A stretch of DNA of 64,000 bases from assembly GCF_963676815.1 (NCBI RefSeq), contig NZ_OY781365.1, positions 5,614,501-5,678,500 of the forward strand. The letters run 5' to 3'. Under the pieces are notes generated by a model, which was given only the letters and a program-made list of their open reading frames with translations, was not told the DNA's origin and searched no databases. The position numbers and the translations under genes were made by a program. The DNA is from an uncultured Draconibacterium sp. (GTDB lineage Bacteria; Bacteroidota; Bacteroidia; Bacteroidales; Prolixibacteraceae). Of the stretch, positions 29,179-38,203 are shown piece by piece. Each line of letters opens with the position of its first letter. The first letter of the stretch is position 1.

Positions 29179-30096
29179 ATGAATATTAAAACAGACATTA
29201 ATTTGATCCAACCAAATGAAGGTAAATCTGATAATTTCAGAGGAGATAGAAGTGTTGTTTTGTCAAAGAAACAGTTAAAAAATATTAGAGCAAATCCGTT
29301 GATAAATGATTTGTTTATAAAAGCAATCGGATTTTATCCAAATGCACTTCATCACTTCAGGAAAAGAAAAAAGGGAATATCTGATAACATACTCATCTAC
29401 TGCATTGATGGAAAAGGAACTATTCTTATGGACAACGAAGAGTATAATCTGGAACCAAATAGTTTTTTTATTATTCCTTCGCATAGAGTACACACATATT
29501 GGGCATCAGAGGATAATCCTTGGTCTATTTACTGGTTACACTTTGAAGGAGAACGCGGTTCTCTCTTCAAGGATTACTATGGAAAGATAATTAGAATAAA
29601 TCAATCAAATCAATCCAGGATTGATGATCGCATTAAAGAATTTAATGAGTGTTTATCGGCTCTTGAGTTAGGCTTTTCTCGTGATTCTATTAATTATGCT
29701 AATCTTAAACTGAATAGCCTACTTGCATCCTTTTTTTACATCGAAACTTACAGAGCAGCAAAAGGACAGAGGGGTACTGATCCAGTTGATCAGGCAATCA
29801 TATTCATGCAGCAGAACCTAAGTAAAACAATTAAAATTTCGGACATTTCTGGCCACGTGAAGTTGTCAGAATCTCATCTGTCAAAACTTTTCAGAAATAA
29901 GACAGGATCATCTCCTATGGATTATTATATTAACCTTAAAATGCAAGAAGCTATTCGTTTATTAATGAACCAAACATTGAAGATAAAAGAGGTAGCTTAT
30001 AAACTAGGATACAAAGATCCGTATTATTTTACACGAATTTTTACCAAACAAATTGGATCCAGCCCTGCATCATTCTTAAAAATGAGAACCCGATAG
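29179..30096 (+). CDS. AraC-family transcriptional regulator (cupin + HTH)
   Basis: A 305-residue cytosolic DNA-binding regulator and the only plus-strand gene in the window. Residues about 45-170 form an AraC_binding/cupin-type effector domain (ILIYCIDGKGTILMDNEEY, SFFIIPSHRVHTYWA). The C-terminal 100 residues contain the two helix-turn-helix units of AraC/XylS proteins (IKISDISGHVKLSESHLSKL and IKEVAYKLGYKDPYYFTRIF, then the conserved GSSPASFLK). It is divergent from the susC-led operon across a 371-base control region, so it probably activates that operon in response to a sugar released from the substrate. Most Bacteroidota PULs use hybrid two-component or SusR/ECF regulators; a cupin AraC regulator suggests sensing of a cytosolic mono- or disaccharide. 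Confidence 0.94.
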   Translation: MNIKTDINLIQPNEGKSDNFRGDRSVVLSKKQLKNIRANPLINDLFIKAIGFYPNALHHFRKRKKGISDNILIYCIDGKGTILMDNEEYNLEPNSFFIIPSHRVHTYWASEDNPWSIYWLHFEGERGSLFKDYYGKIIRINQSNQSRIDDRIKEFNECLSALELGFSRDSINYANLKLNSLLASFFYIETYRAAKGQRGTDPVDQAIIFMQQNLSKTIKISDISGHVKLSESHLSKLFRNKTGSSPMDYYINLKMQEAIRLLMNQTLKIKEVAYKLGYKDPYYFTRIFTKQIGSSPASFLKMRTR

Positions 30097-30304
30097 TTTT
30101 TCAATATTTAAGTGACAGTAAAAGCTTGAATATCTATCACAACAGGTGGTTTAACCATAACAAAGAAGAAATACCCAAGAGAGCGTAATTTGATTATCAG
30201 TCAGGCATCTCAAATAATAACTATTAATCTAATTTTGGTTGTAAGCCTTTTGTGTATTCTATGGTCCAAAATTTTATAGCCTGCTCATTTATCAATTAGC
30301 CTTA

Positions 30305-32068
30305 CTATTTTTTAACTACATTACTTGGTTTATAACCGATTCTGTGTGCCTTTACTAATAATTTTGCGCCTTCTGGTAATGCAAAAGCATCCTGATACAC
30401 ACTCCATGACATTGGCTCCACACCATCAATACCAACAATTTTATAACCGATTGAAGCTCCTTTTGTCGGACAGGAAATACTTACTTCTCTTTCTGCCATT
30501 GAAATTACAGGATCGGCTGTTTTCGGTTGTGTTTCAGCGCCATTCCAAAGTTGTCCTATTAATTCAGCTTCAGGCAAATTGGGCTGGTCGCCAATTTCAG
30601 CAATCCATCGATCCATTTCGTCGCTTAATTCTTTTAATTTTGAGCTGTATGCGGGGTCTCCAGCCAGATCATTTAATTCGTGTGGATCTACCGAACAATC
30701 AAATAGCTCTTCAATCGGTTTATGTTTTCTAAACCACTGTTCTTGAATACTATCTAATCTCCCCTCTTTGTGCATACGCAATAACTCTTGCATGGTCGGT
30801 ATTCTTTCGCGATATTCAATAGGAAGATAATAACCTTGCTCCGGGCGATAATTACGAATGTATTTAAACCTATCGTCGCGAACTGCACGAATTGCATCGG
30901 TAAATCCATCGAAACGGTCGGCAGCGGCATGAATATATTTACGTTTTTCAGCAGCAGGAAACTTGCCCATAAAAGCCTGTCCCTGCAAATATTCAGGAGC
31001 TTCAACACCCACCAACGAAAGTAAAGTTGGAGCAAAATCAACAAAGCTGATTAACTGCTCGTCTTTTTTTCCGGCTTGTTGCTTGTTCGGGAAACGAATA
31101 ATCATTGGCGTATTCAATCCCGAATCGTATATCAAGCGCTTTTGCCTTGGATACGGGCCACCATGGTCGCCATAAAAAAAGATAATCGTGTTTTCCAGCA
31201 AACCATCCTCTTCCAACTGACTTAATACTGCCCCCACCTGCTTATCCATTTCTGCAATATTATTGTACTCCTTCCACATATCGCGTCGAACAGTATCGGT
31301 GGCTGGTAAATAAGGAGGAATATCGAATTTTGTTTCTTTTGGTAAGTTAACCGGCGTTTCTTCCTCCGTCATTCTATCTGCTTTCCAGGTATAATTTCTA
31401 TCGCCTTCGTGGTAGTGCCGCGTTTCAATATGCCTGAAACCATACGGATCGAACAACCCGGATTCGTGAGTTTCGGTAAAATTGAATACGGCATAAAAGG
31501 GCTGTCCTTCAGTTCGGTTACGCCAGTGTGCATAAGGGCTGCTTTCGTCCCAGGCAGTTACCGGAGCCTTAAATTGGTAGTCTTCCTTATAATTGTTCGT
31601 ACAATAGTAGCCTTCTTTTCGGAGCATTTCGCTAATCATTTTAACACTGGATGGAGGTATGGCTTCATAGGCAGGCAATCCGGTAACCTCGGTGTATGAG
31701 TTAACCCGCATATGGTTGGCTCCAATCCCGGAAGGATACATTCCCGTTGCAATTGCAGCTCGGCTAGGCGCACAAACTCCCGATACCGAATACAGGTTGG
31801 GATAAATCACTCCCTCATCAGCCAATCGACTTAAATTTGGAGTCTCTATAGTAGAATCGCCAAAAGCAGAAAGATAGGGGCCCATATCTTCGGTTACCAA
31901 CCACAAAATATTGGGTTTTTCGGGTAACTGAACTTCAGAATAGTTTGGAATATCCTCTTCCTGTATTTTTAGTTCGCTTCGGCAAGCTGTTAAAGAAAAG
32001 CACATTATTCCCACAATAAATAATGCAAATATCCCCTTTCCAGATGTACGGATTTTGATTGACTTCAT
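30305..32068 (-). CDS. S1_8-like sulfatase lipoprotein
   Basis: A 587-residue sulfatase, anchored as a lipoprotein (SLTAC, Cys29). The first metal strand is ILWLVTEDMG, with Glu60-Asp61 replacing the usual Asp-Asp. The formylglycine motif is GVCAPSRAAIATG with Cys99. FFYGDHGGPYPRQK is the second conserved block, and FDCSVDPHELNDLAGD the C-terminal family signature. The last 90 residues form an extra beta-rich tail (SIGYKIVGIDG) resembling a chitobiase/FN3-like C-terminal domain. By eye it belongs to the same group as the partial sulfatase at 1-1422. It is the last gene of the rhamnosidase operon; the 208-base gap to the converging regulator gene shows no convincing terminator. Confidence 0.92.
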   Translation of the reverse strand: MKSIKIRTSGKGIFALFIVGIMCFSLTACRSELKIQEEDIPNYSEVQLPEKPNILWLVTEDMGPYLSAFGDSTIETPNLSRLADEGVIYPNLYSVSGVCAPSRAAIATGMYPSGIGANHMRVNSYTEVTGLPAYEAIPPSSVKMISEMLRKEGYYCTNNYKEDYQFKAPVTAWDESSPYAHWRNRTEGQPFYAVFNFTETHESGLFDPYGFRHIETRHYHEGDRNYTWKADRMTEEETPVNLPKETKFDIPPYLPATDTVRRDMWKEYNNIAEMDKQVGAVLSQLEEDGLLENTIIFFYGDHGGPYPRQKRLIYDSGLNTPMIIRFPNKQQAGKKDEQLISFVDFAPTLLSLVGVEAPEYLQGQAFMGKFPAAEKRKYIHAAADRFDGFTDAIRAVRDDRFKYIRNYRPEQGYYLPIEYRERIPTMQELLRMHKEGRLDSIQEQWFRKHKPIEELFDCSVDPHELNDLAGDPAYSSKLKELSDEMDRWIAEIGDQPNLPEAELIGQLWNGAETQPKTADPVISMAEREVSISCPTKGASIGYKIVGIDGVEPMSWSVYQDAFALPEGAKLLVKAHRIGYKPSNVVKK

Positions 32069-32087
32069 AATTTGCGAAATTTATGTC

Positions 32088-32966
32088 TTATTTTTTAGTT
32101 ATTGGATTATTTTCAATATAGGTTAAAAGTAAAGCTTTAACATCGTCAGCGGTTCCAGTCTGAAGCCCATTGTTTATATTCGCTCCGGTTATCCAGTATA
32201 AAACCATTCCGGCATCCGAGCAATCCCATTTACCTTTCTGAAATTTAACAACATCATCAACTTCAGCAATTTTTCCTTGTACCCAAACTTGCTGAATACG
32301 AGGATCGGGATGCGTACGTGCCCACTCCCACTTTTCAATATCTACTTTCAAATCGATGTTTTGGTCAAGAATACGAACTTCTTCCACACCAAAATCCAGG
32401 ATTTCCTGCCAGGAATAGAAGTCGCCAGCGTTATCATTGGCCGGATGATGTGTAATTACTTTTACAAACTTATGCTTCTCTTTTGGCGATTGATCCAAAG
32501 CAAAACCAATAAGGTCTGGTTCTCCGGCTTCAACAATCCATAGCGGATCATCAGCTGTTGAAGCATAAATTGCCTTAATTAAATCTTTTACAGTTTTATC
32601 GAAATCCCATTTTGCATCAAAAAAGGTAAGGTCATCAAAACCACCCCATCGTCGTGAAGTAATAGCGCAACACGCCTGCATTAAAGCATGACGTTCAACT
32701 TCAGCCTTTTCCGAAATTTTGTTCTCTGGCGAAAATGGATTTACCCCTACCAAATCGCAACAATGCGAATAATGAACCAATCGGTCTTCCAATCCGGCAG
32801 CCCGAAGTAATGCAATCGAAACTGCCGTTCCTCCAAGATCGTCAGGATCGGGAGAATTACCATCGGCAATAATGGCTAATCTACCTGCGGGAGCATTAAT
32901 GATTTGAGCATTAATTGCATTTGAGACCATTAGTGCAACAATAAATATTAGTGTTATTTTGCTCAT
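32088..32966 (-). CDS. Exported nucleoside-hydrolase-like (DUF1593-type) protein
   Basis: A 292-residue secreted protein with signal peptide 1-20 (VSNAINA). The motif IIADGNSPDPDDLGGTAVSI (residues about 32-51) resembles the Asp-rich calcium-binding loop D.D.DD at the N-terminus of inosine/uridine nucleoside hydrolases, and WIVEAGEPDLIGFAL is a plausible family counterpart of the later conserved region. Whether it is a true nucleosidase is doubtful: secreted members of this fold in glycan loci (DUF1593-like) are thought to act on glycosidic substrates. It lies 15 bases after a GH78 stop and 19 bases before a sulfatase start, inside the rhamnosidase operon, so a ribosyl- or furanoside-active role on the same polysaccharide is conceivable. 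Function is not established by the sequence. Confidence 0.65.
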   Translation of the reverse strand: MSKITLIFIVALMVSNAINAQIINAPAGRLAIIADGNSPDPDDLGGTAVSIALLRAAGLEDRLVHYSHCCDLVGVNPFSPENKISEKAEVERHALMQACCAITSRRWGGFDDLTFFDAKWDFDKTVKDLIKAIYASTADDPLWIVEAGEPDLIGFALDQSPKEKHKFVKVITHHPANDNAGDFYSWQEILDFGVEEVRILDQNIDLKVDIEKWEWARTHPDPRIQQVWVQGKIAEVDDVVKFQKGKWDCSDAGMVLYWITGANINNGLQTGTADDVKALLLTYIENNPITKK

Positions 32967-32981
32967 TGTATTTAATTTAGA

Positions 32982-35687
32982 TCAGTATTCAAAAATATAA
33001 CTACCAGAACCTAATTTTAAAGTTAAGTTATCTCCTACTTCGTTCACTTTCATTTCAAGATTTTCTGAATTCATTTTTATGCTTTTCCCTTTAGCATTGG
33101 GGAGCGTTACGGTACCCGAAGCATTCGCAGGGATAGTTACCTCGTAGATAAACTTGTCGTCTTTGATTTCCCAAGCTGATTTTACCTGGCCGTACATCGA
33201 TTCGAAATCAACTTTGGCATTTGTTAAACCGCCTCCGGGATGTGGATGAAAGAGAATGTGTTTGTAACCTGGATTCTCGACATCTATATTTAAACCGGCA
33301 ACATGATTGTATAACCACTCGCCAATGGCACCGTAGGAATAATGGTTAAAACTATTCATTCCCTCTATTATCGTCCCATCGGGTTTCTGAGTATCCCAAC
33401 GCTCCCAAATGGTTGTTGCGCCCATTGTAACCGGATATAACCAACCCGGAAATTCTTTGCGGTTCAGCAACATATAAGCCAGATCGTCGCGCCCGATTGA
33501 CGATAACGTAGTACATAAAAGTGGTGTTCCTAAAAAGCCGGTGGTTAAATGCTTAAACTTTTCAACTTGGTTTGAGAAATGCATGGCGGCTGCATCGCGC
33601 AAATTATCGGGCATTAAATCGAAAGAGAGCGCCATGGCATAAGCCGTTTGCGTATGCGAAACCAAGCGTCCGTTGGCGGTAACATACTCCTTTGCAAAGG
33701 CAGCTTTTATGTTTTTAGCCAATGTATCAAACTCTTTAGCATCATCGGTTTTTCCTAAAATGCGTGCAATTTGGGCCATCAACGAGGTTGAGTATTTAAA
33801 ATATGCCGTTGCAATTAAATCCGTTTCGGTGTAAGCCCCGGGATATCCGGCCTTATTTGAATTAAACGAAAGCCAATCGCCCCACTGGTGCCGCTTTTGA
33901 ATCCACAGGTAATCGTCGCCGGCATGTTTCTTCATGTAGTTAATCCAGTTTTTCATGCTGGAGTATTGCTGTTCCAGAATACGCGTATCGCCATAAGCCC
34001 GGTAAACAGTCCATGGAACGATAACAGCAGCATCGGCCCAACCGGTACAACCACCAAATTTGTTATTCCACATATCGGGAATAATGTTCGGCACCTCGCC
34101 ATCGGGAAGTTGGTCAAGGGCCAAATCTTCGAGCCATTTTTTATAAAATGGAGCCACACCAAAGTTAAAGGCGGCTGTCATGCTAAACACCTGGGTATCG
34201 CCGGTCCAACCTACACGTTCGTCACGTTGCGGACAATCGGTAGGAATATCCAAAAAGTTATCGCGTTGCCCCCACTGAATATTGCTTTGTAATTGATTTA
34301 TTAGCGGGTCAGAACATTTAAAATTTCCAGTTGGTTTCATATCTGAATGAATGACTACTCCGGTAATTTTATCCTTGGTTAATTCGCCCGGATAGCCTTC
34401 AAGTTTTACAAAACGAAATCCATGAAAAGTAAAGTAAGGTTCGTAAACTTCTTCGCCACCACCTTTTAAAGTATAAATATCGGTTGCCTCGGCAGCACGT
34501 AAGTTTGTGGTGTAAAAATTTCCGTCCTTATCTAAAACCTCAGCAAATTGGAGTTTTACTTCATGACCAGCTTTACCTTCTACTTTCATACGAACATAAC
34601 CCACCATGTTTTGCCCTAAATCCAATACCAGTTCACCTTTTGGAGTAGTAAGAATTTCTATGGGTTTAATTTCCTCGATGGCACGAACCGGCAAACCGTT
34701 CGATGCAACCAAAATATCTTTAGGGTGATTTAGAATTATAACATCTTCCCATGAGCCAGAATCGAAACCTGGATTTGCCCAACCCGTCATTTCTTTGCGG
34801 GCATCATATTTTTCTCCGTTGTAAATATCCGATTCGAGAATTGCACCATACGATATTTTCCAGTCTTTATCGGTAACAATGGTTTCGCTTGTTCCGTCGG
34901 TGTAGTTAATTTCCAACTGAAGAAGAAGCGCCAACTGATCGCCATAATAGGCTTTATTACCTTCCCAACCAATATAGCCGCGATACCATCCATCGCCTAC
35001 CATTGCTCCAATGGCATTCTCTTTTTGAAGCATGGAAGTTACATCGTAGGTTTGGTATTGAATACGTTTTTTATAAGATGTAAATCCCGGAGTAAAAAGC
35101 TGATCACCCACTTTTTCGCCATTGATAAACAACTGATACAATCCGAGAGAAGTAACATAAACTCTTGCTGATTCTACTTTTTTGGAACACGAAAATTCAT
35201 TTCGGTAATATTGGCTGGGTAAAGATTTTTCTGATACTTCCTCTTTCATGGTAATCCACGAAGCTTTCCACTCTTTATTATCCAAAATTCCGTTTTCCCA
35301 AAAGGCTGGTTCGCTCCAGGTGGTTGCCTTATCATTATTATCCCAAACACGAACTTGCCAGTAGGCTCTTTGAATTGATTTTAGTGCCTTGCCTTCGTAT
35401 TCAATGTTTACTGATTGGTCGCTCTCCACTTTTCCGGTTGACCAAAGTAAACTACTTTTCTTATTTAAATTTTTAGGTGAATTGGCTACCCGAATTTCGT
35501 AAGCTGTTTGTGTTACATTTGTTTCATCCGATAAAATTTGCCAGCTGAAACGTGGTTTTTCCACATCAATTCCAATGGGATTTTCGTGGTATTCGGTAAC
35601 GAGTTTTACCACCCTATTTTTTGCCTGAACAGAAATGGCAATAATGCTGAATAAAAAGATTACCGGAATAAGTCTTAGATTTTTCAT
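32982..35687 (-). CDS. GH78 alpha-L-rhamnosidase, exported
   Basis: Inverting alpha-L-rhamnosidase that would release terminal rhamnose. I use the ATG at 35687 (901 residues), which starts a good signal peptide ending in ISVQA; an in-frame ATG 18 codons upstream adds only an unlikely leader. Domain order is the normal one: N-terminal fibronectin-like domain (ENPIGIDVEKPRFSWQI), beta-sandwich (ARVYVTSLGLYQLFINGEKV), the Bac_rhamnosid concanavalin domain, then the (alpha/alpha)6 barrel and a C-terminal beta domain. The catalytic acid motif is DCPQRDERVGWTGD at residues 484-497. WLYPVTMGATTIWERW is another conserved active-site segment. It lies after the GH3 gene across a 154-base gap that holds a long hairpin. 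Confidence 0.93.
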   Translation of the reverse strand: MKNLRLIPVIFLFSIIAISVQAKNRVVKLVTEYHENPIGIDVEKPRFSWQILSDETNVTQTAYEIRVANSPKNLNKKSSLLWSTGKVESDQSVNIEYEGKALKSIQRAYWQVRVWDNNDKATTWSEPAFWENGILDNKEWKASWITMKEEVSEKSLPSQYYRNEFSCSKKVESARVYVTSLGLYQLFINGEKVGDQLFTPGFTSYKKRIQYQTYDVTSMLQKENAIGAMVGDGWYRGYIGWEGNKAYYGDQLALLLQLEINYTDGTSETIVTDKDWKISYGAILESDIYNGEKYDARKEMTGWANPGFDSGSWEDVIILNHPKDILVASNGLPVRAIEEIKPIEILTTPKGELVLDLGQNMVGYVRMKVEGKAGHEVKLQFAEVLDKDGNFYTTNLRAAEATDIYTLKGGGEEVYEPYFTFHGFRFVKLEGYPGELTKDKITGVVIHSDMKPTGNFKCSDPLINQLQSNIQWGQRDNFLDIPTDCPQRDERVGWTGDTQVFSMTAAFNFGVAPFYKKWLEDLALDQLPDGEVPNIIPDMWNNKFGGCTGWADAAVIVPWTVYRAYGDTRILEQQYSSMKNWINYMKKHAGDDYLWIQKRHQWGDWLSFNSNKAGYPGAYTETDLIATAYFKYSTSLMAQIARILGKTDDAKEFDTLAKNIKAAFAKEYVTANGRLVSHTQTAYAMALSFDLMPDNLRDAAAMHFSNQVEKFKHLTTGFLGTPLLCTTLSSIGRDDLAYMLLNRKEFPGWLYPVTMGATTIWERWDTQKPDGTIIEGMNSFNHYSYGAIGEWLYNHVAGLNIDVENPGYKHILFHPHPGGGLTNAKVDFESMYGQVKSAWEIKDDKFIYEVTIPANASGTVTLPNAKGKSIKMNSENLEMKVNEVGDNLTLKLGSGSYIFEY

Positions 35688-35732
35688 TTTTGATTTGATT
35701 ACAATTTTCACAAAGCCAATTATAGTAAATTC

Positions 35733-35777
35733 CAAATCCAATATTTGTTGAGATTATCCCAAAAAATATTGGATTTG
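35733..35777 (-). repeat. Perfect 14-bp inverted repeat in GH3-GH78 gap
   Basis: CAAATCCAATATTT (35733-35746) and AAATATTGGATTTG (35764-35777) are exact complements around a 17-base loop. In the minus-strand transcript the hairpin is not followed by a U-run, so it is a poor intrinsic terminator. It may protect the upstream mRNA from 3' decay or mark a processing site between the GH3 and GH78 genes. The rest of the 154-base gap shows nothing else convincing. Confidence 0.65.
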
Positions 35778-35841
35778 TTTCATGTTTTTCCGAAGCTATA
35801 TGAATACTTACACACAGTCATGGAAAATATGAATATGCCTA

Positions 35842-38193
35842 TTATTTCAGACTAAACACTTTCTCCAGCCGAATATCGTCAGAAGCGCTTCCCGCCATCA
35901 AATTAAATTCACCTGGCTCTACAATTCGTTTCATTTCTGCTCCGGTAAACGACAAATCAGTTTCAGGTTTTAACGAAAAGGTAAGTGTTTTTTCCTCACC
36001 TGCTTTTAACCACACCTTTTCGAATCGCACCAATTGTTTTGCAGGGCGTGTTACCGAAGCCACTTTATCTCTGAAATAAATTTGAACAACTTCTGCCCCA
36101 TCCCTATTTCCGGTATTTTTCACTTTTACCGAAAGGTTGACAACTTCATCTAAATTAAAGGCTTCTTTCTCAATATTTAAATTGGTGTATTCGAACGATG
36201 TATACGATAATCCATGACCGAATGCATAAACCGGCGCCGGTGGAGTTTCCCAGTATCCTTTGTAATTTGAGTTGGCTTTCATCGAATAATAATAGGGAAT
36301 CTGTCCGGCAGAATGCAGGAAGCTAACGGCTAATTTACCCGACGGATTTACATCGCCAAAAATTACTTTAGCCAAGGCATCGCCATTTGTTTGCCCCAAA
36401 TAAAAGGTATTAACAATTGCCGTTGCTTTTTCTGCAATTTCAGGAATTGCAAACGGTCTGCCTCCCATTAACACCACAATTACCGGTTTTCCTGTTGCAA
36501 TGGCATCCAGTACCAGTTTCTTTTGGTTACTCAACAAATCAATTGTCGACCTGTCGCCAGCAATTCCCACGCGGTAAAAGGCTTCACGGGCTGTTTTTAG
36601 GTTTCCGCCAACACAAACAATGGCAACATCTGATTTTTTAACTACACCAATTGCCTTTTTAATCGAGTTGCTCTCTTCCGCCTCTGTAAACTCAATGATT
36701 GCGTCATTTCCATCTACTTTTGTAAAATCGGCAATTTTGCAGCCTTCGGCATAATTCACCTTAACCGCTGTTCCTACGTATTTTGTTATTCCTTTCAGGA
36801 TATTTACAACATTATCATTTTCGATGGTGTATGTTCCCATCTCGTCCGAATTAGCATTGGGGCCAATCACAGCAATACTCTTAATCTTTTTTGAGTTTAA
36901 CGGAAGTAGATTATCCTCATTTTTCAATAGAACAATTGATTCTGTTGCCATTTTTTCGGCAAGAGCAACATGTTCTTCATTTCCTATAAAAGCCTTAACA
37001 CCTTCCGTTTCTGTAAATGGATTTTCAAATAAACCAAGCATAAACTTCAAACGTAATATCCTTCTTACACTCGCGTCCAGTTGCTCTTCAAGCTCGGGAT
37101 TCTGTTCAACCACTTCTTTAAGGTATTGAAAAGCGGAAGATGATGGTAAGTCGATATCCATACCGGCGATTAATCCAAGTTTTGCCGCATCTTGTGGAGT
37201 TTCCGCCATGTGGTGAAATTCTTCCAGACGTTTTATGTCGTTATAATCCGAAACAATAACGCCTTTAAATCCCCAGGTATCTCGCAACAAATCAGTTAGC
37301 AGCCATTTATTCCCATGTGCTGCTACTCCGCCAACTTCGCAATGCGATGCCATCATTCCCAATGCATTGGTTTGTTCCACAACAGCTTTAAACGGCGGTA
37401 AAATTTCATCGTGTAAAACTTTAGTATCGATAGGTGTAGCAGCGAAATTTCTACCACCTTCCACCTGACCATATCCGGCAAAATGTTTTGGCGATGAAAT
37501 GATATGTGTTAACCCGGGATTACCTTCGCTTCCCCCCTGCAAACCCGAAATAATTGCAAGTGCCATTTGCGTAGTCAAATAGGTATCCTCGCCATAAGTT
37601 TCTTCAATTCGTCCCCAGCGCGGGTCTCTGCCAATGTCGAGGACAGGAGTATGTGCTTCGTGACCTCCTCTGGCTCTGGCTTCACGGCCAATTACATCAA
37701 ATACTTCGTTTAGCAATTCCGGGTTCCAGCTGCATGCCATGGCAAGTGGCGTAGGAAAAACAGTAGAATTATGCCCTGCATGACCGTGTAAACATTCGGT
37801 ACCAATAATGGCAGGTATCCCCAGGCGTGTTTTTTCTTTCAAAAATTTCTGGAGACTGTTGACCATTGAAACACTTTGTTCTGGCCCGCGTTGGTCGAAG
37901 GTGTTTTCAATAAAACCAATACCATTTTTTATCTGCTCTTCAATCGACTTCTCAATGGGTTCTACGCCCTCTTCAACTGCAGCCGATTTTCGTATTGTTG
38001 CAGCATTCAATTGCATGGCTTTTTCTTCCAATGTCATTTTCGATAACAGGTCATCAATCCGATCATCGATACTTGCATTTGCGTTAAGATAAGTTGCTTC
38101 ACCTCCCGTTGATGATGTTTTATCGGAGTTGATGTTATTTTTCTGACATCCGAAAAGGATAATTACCAGTAAAATAAGAAGTTGATTCTTCAT
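35842..38193 (-). CDS. GH3 exo-beta-glycosidase lipoprotein
   Basis: Retaining exo-glycosidase of family 3 (beta-glucosidase/beta-xylosidase type). The ATG at 38193 is preferred (783 residues): it gives lipobox ILFGC with Cys16 and begins 10 bases after the preceding GH78 stop, whereas the ATG 12 codons upstream would overlap it. The N-terminal TIM barrel contains DPRWGRIEETYGEDTYL and the KHFAGYG motif. The nucleophile Asp lies in VIVSDYNDI (Asp316). The alpha/beta sandwich follows (PIVVVLMGGRPFAIPE) and a C-terminal FnIII-like domain ends the protein (TFSLKPETDLSF...LMAGSASDDIRLE). A clear paralogue, also GH3, is partly visible at 62573-64000. Substrate could be a beta-glucoside, beta-xyloside or galactoside. 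Confidence 0.93.
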   Translation of the reverse strand: MKNQLLILLVIILFGCQKNNINSDKTSSTGGEATYLNANASIDDRIDDLLSKMTLEEKAMQLNAATIRKSAAVEEGVEPIEKSIEEQIKNGIGFIENTFDQRGPEQSVSMVNSLQKFLKEKTRLGIPAIIGTECLHGHAGHNSTVFPTPLAMACSWNPELLNEVFDVIGREARARGGHEAHTPVLDIGRDPRWGRIEETYGEDTYLTTQMALAIISGLQGGSEGNPGLTHIISSPKHFAGYGQVEGGRNFAATPIDTKVLHDEILPPFKAVVEQTNALGMMASHCEVGGVAAHGNKWLLTDLLRDTWGFKGVIVSDYNDIKRLEEFHHMAETPQDAAKLGLIAGMDIDLPSSSAFQYLKEVVEQNPELEEQLDASVRRILRLKFMLGLFENPFTETEGVKAFIGNEEHVALAEKMATESIVLLKNEDNLLPLNSKKIKSIAVIGPNANSDEMGTYTIENDNVVNILKGITKYVGTAVKVNYAEGCKIADFTKVDGNDAIIEFTEAEESNSIKKAIGVVKKSDVAIVCVGGNLKTAREAFYRVGIAGDRSTIDLLSNQKKLVLDAIATGKPVIVVLMGGRPFAIPEIAEKATAIVNTFYLGQTNGDALAKVIFGDVNPSGKLAVSFLHSAGQIPYYYSMKANSNYKGYWETPPAPVYAFGHGLSYTSFEYTNLNIEKEAFNLDEVVNLSVKVKNTGNRDGAEVVQIYFRDKVASVTRPAKQLVRFEKVWLKAGEEKTLTFSLKPETDLSFTGAEMKRIVEPGEFNLMAGSASDDIRLEKVFSLK

Positions 38194-38203
38194 TGTGTCA
38201 ATA

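Noticed and set aside
30097..30304. Possible bidirectional terminator between regulator and sulfatase genes
   Set aside because: The converging genes would suggest one, but I found no convincing stem with a U-run.
30325..30732. 135-codon plus-strand open frame opposite the sulfatase
   Set aside because: Antisense shadow of the C-terminal part of the sulfatase gene; no coding features of its own.
33888..34292. 134-codon plus-strand open frame opposite GH78
   Set aside because: Antisense shadow of the rhamnosidase catalytic region; no domain, no promoter.
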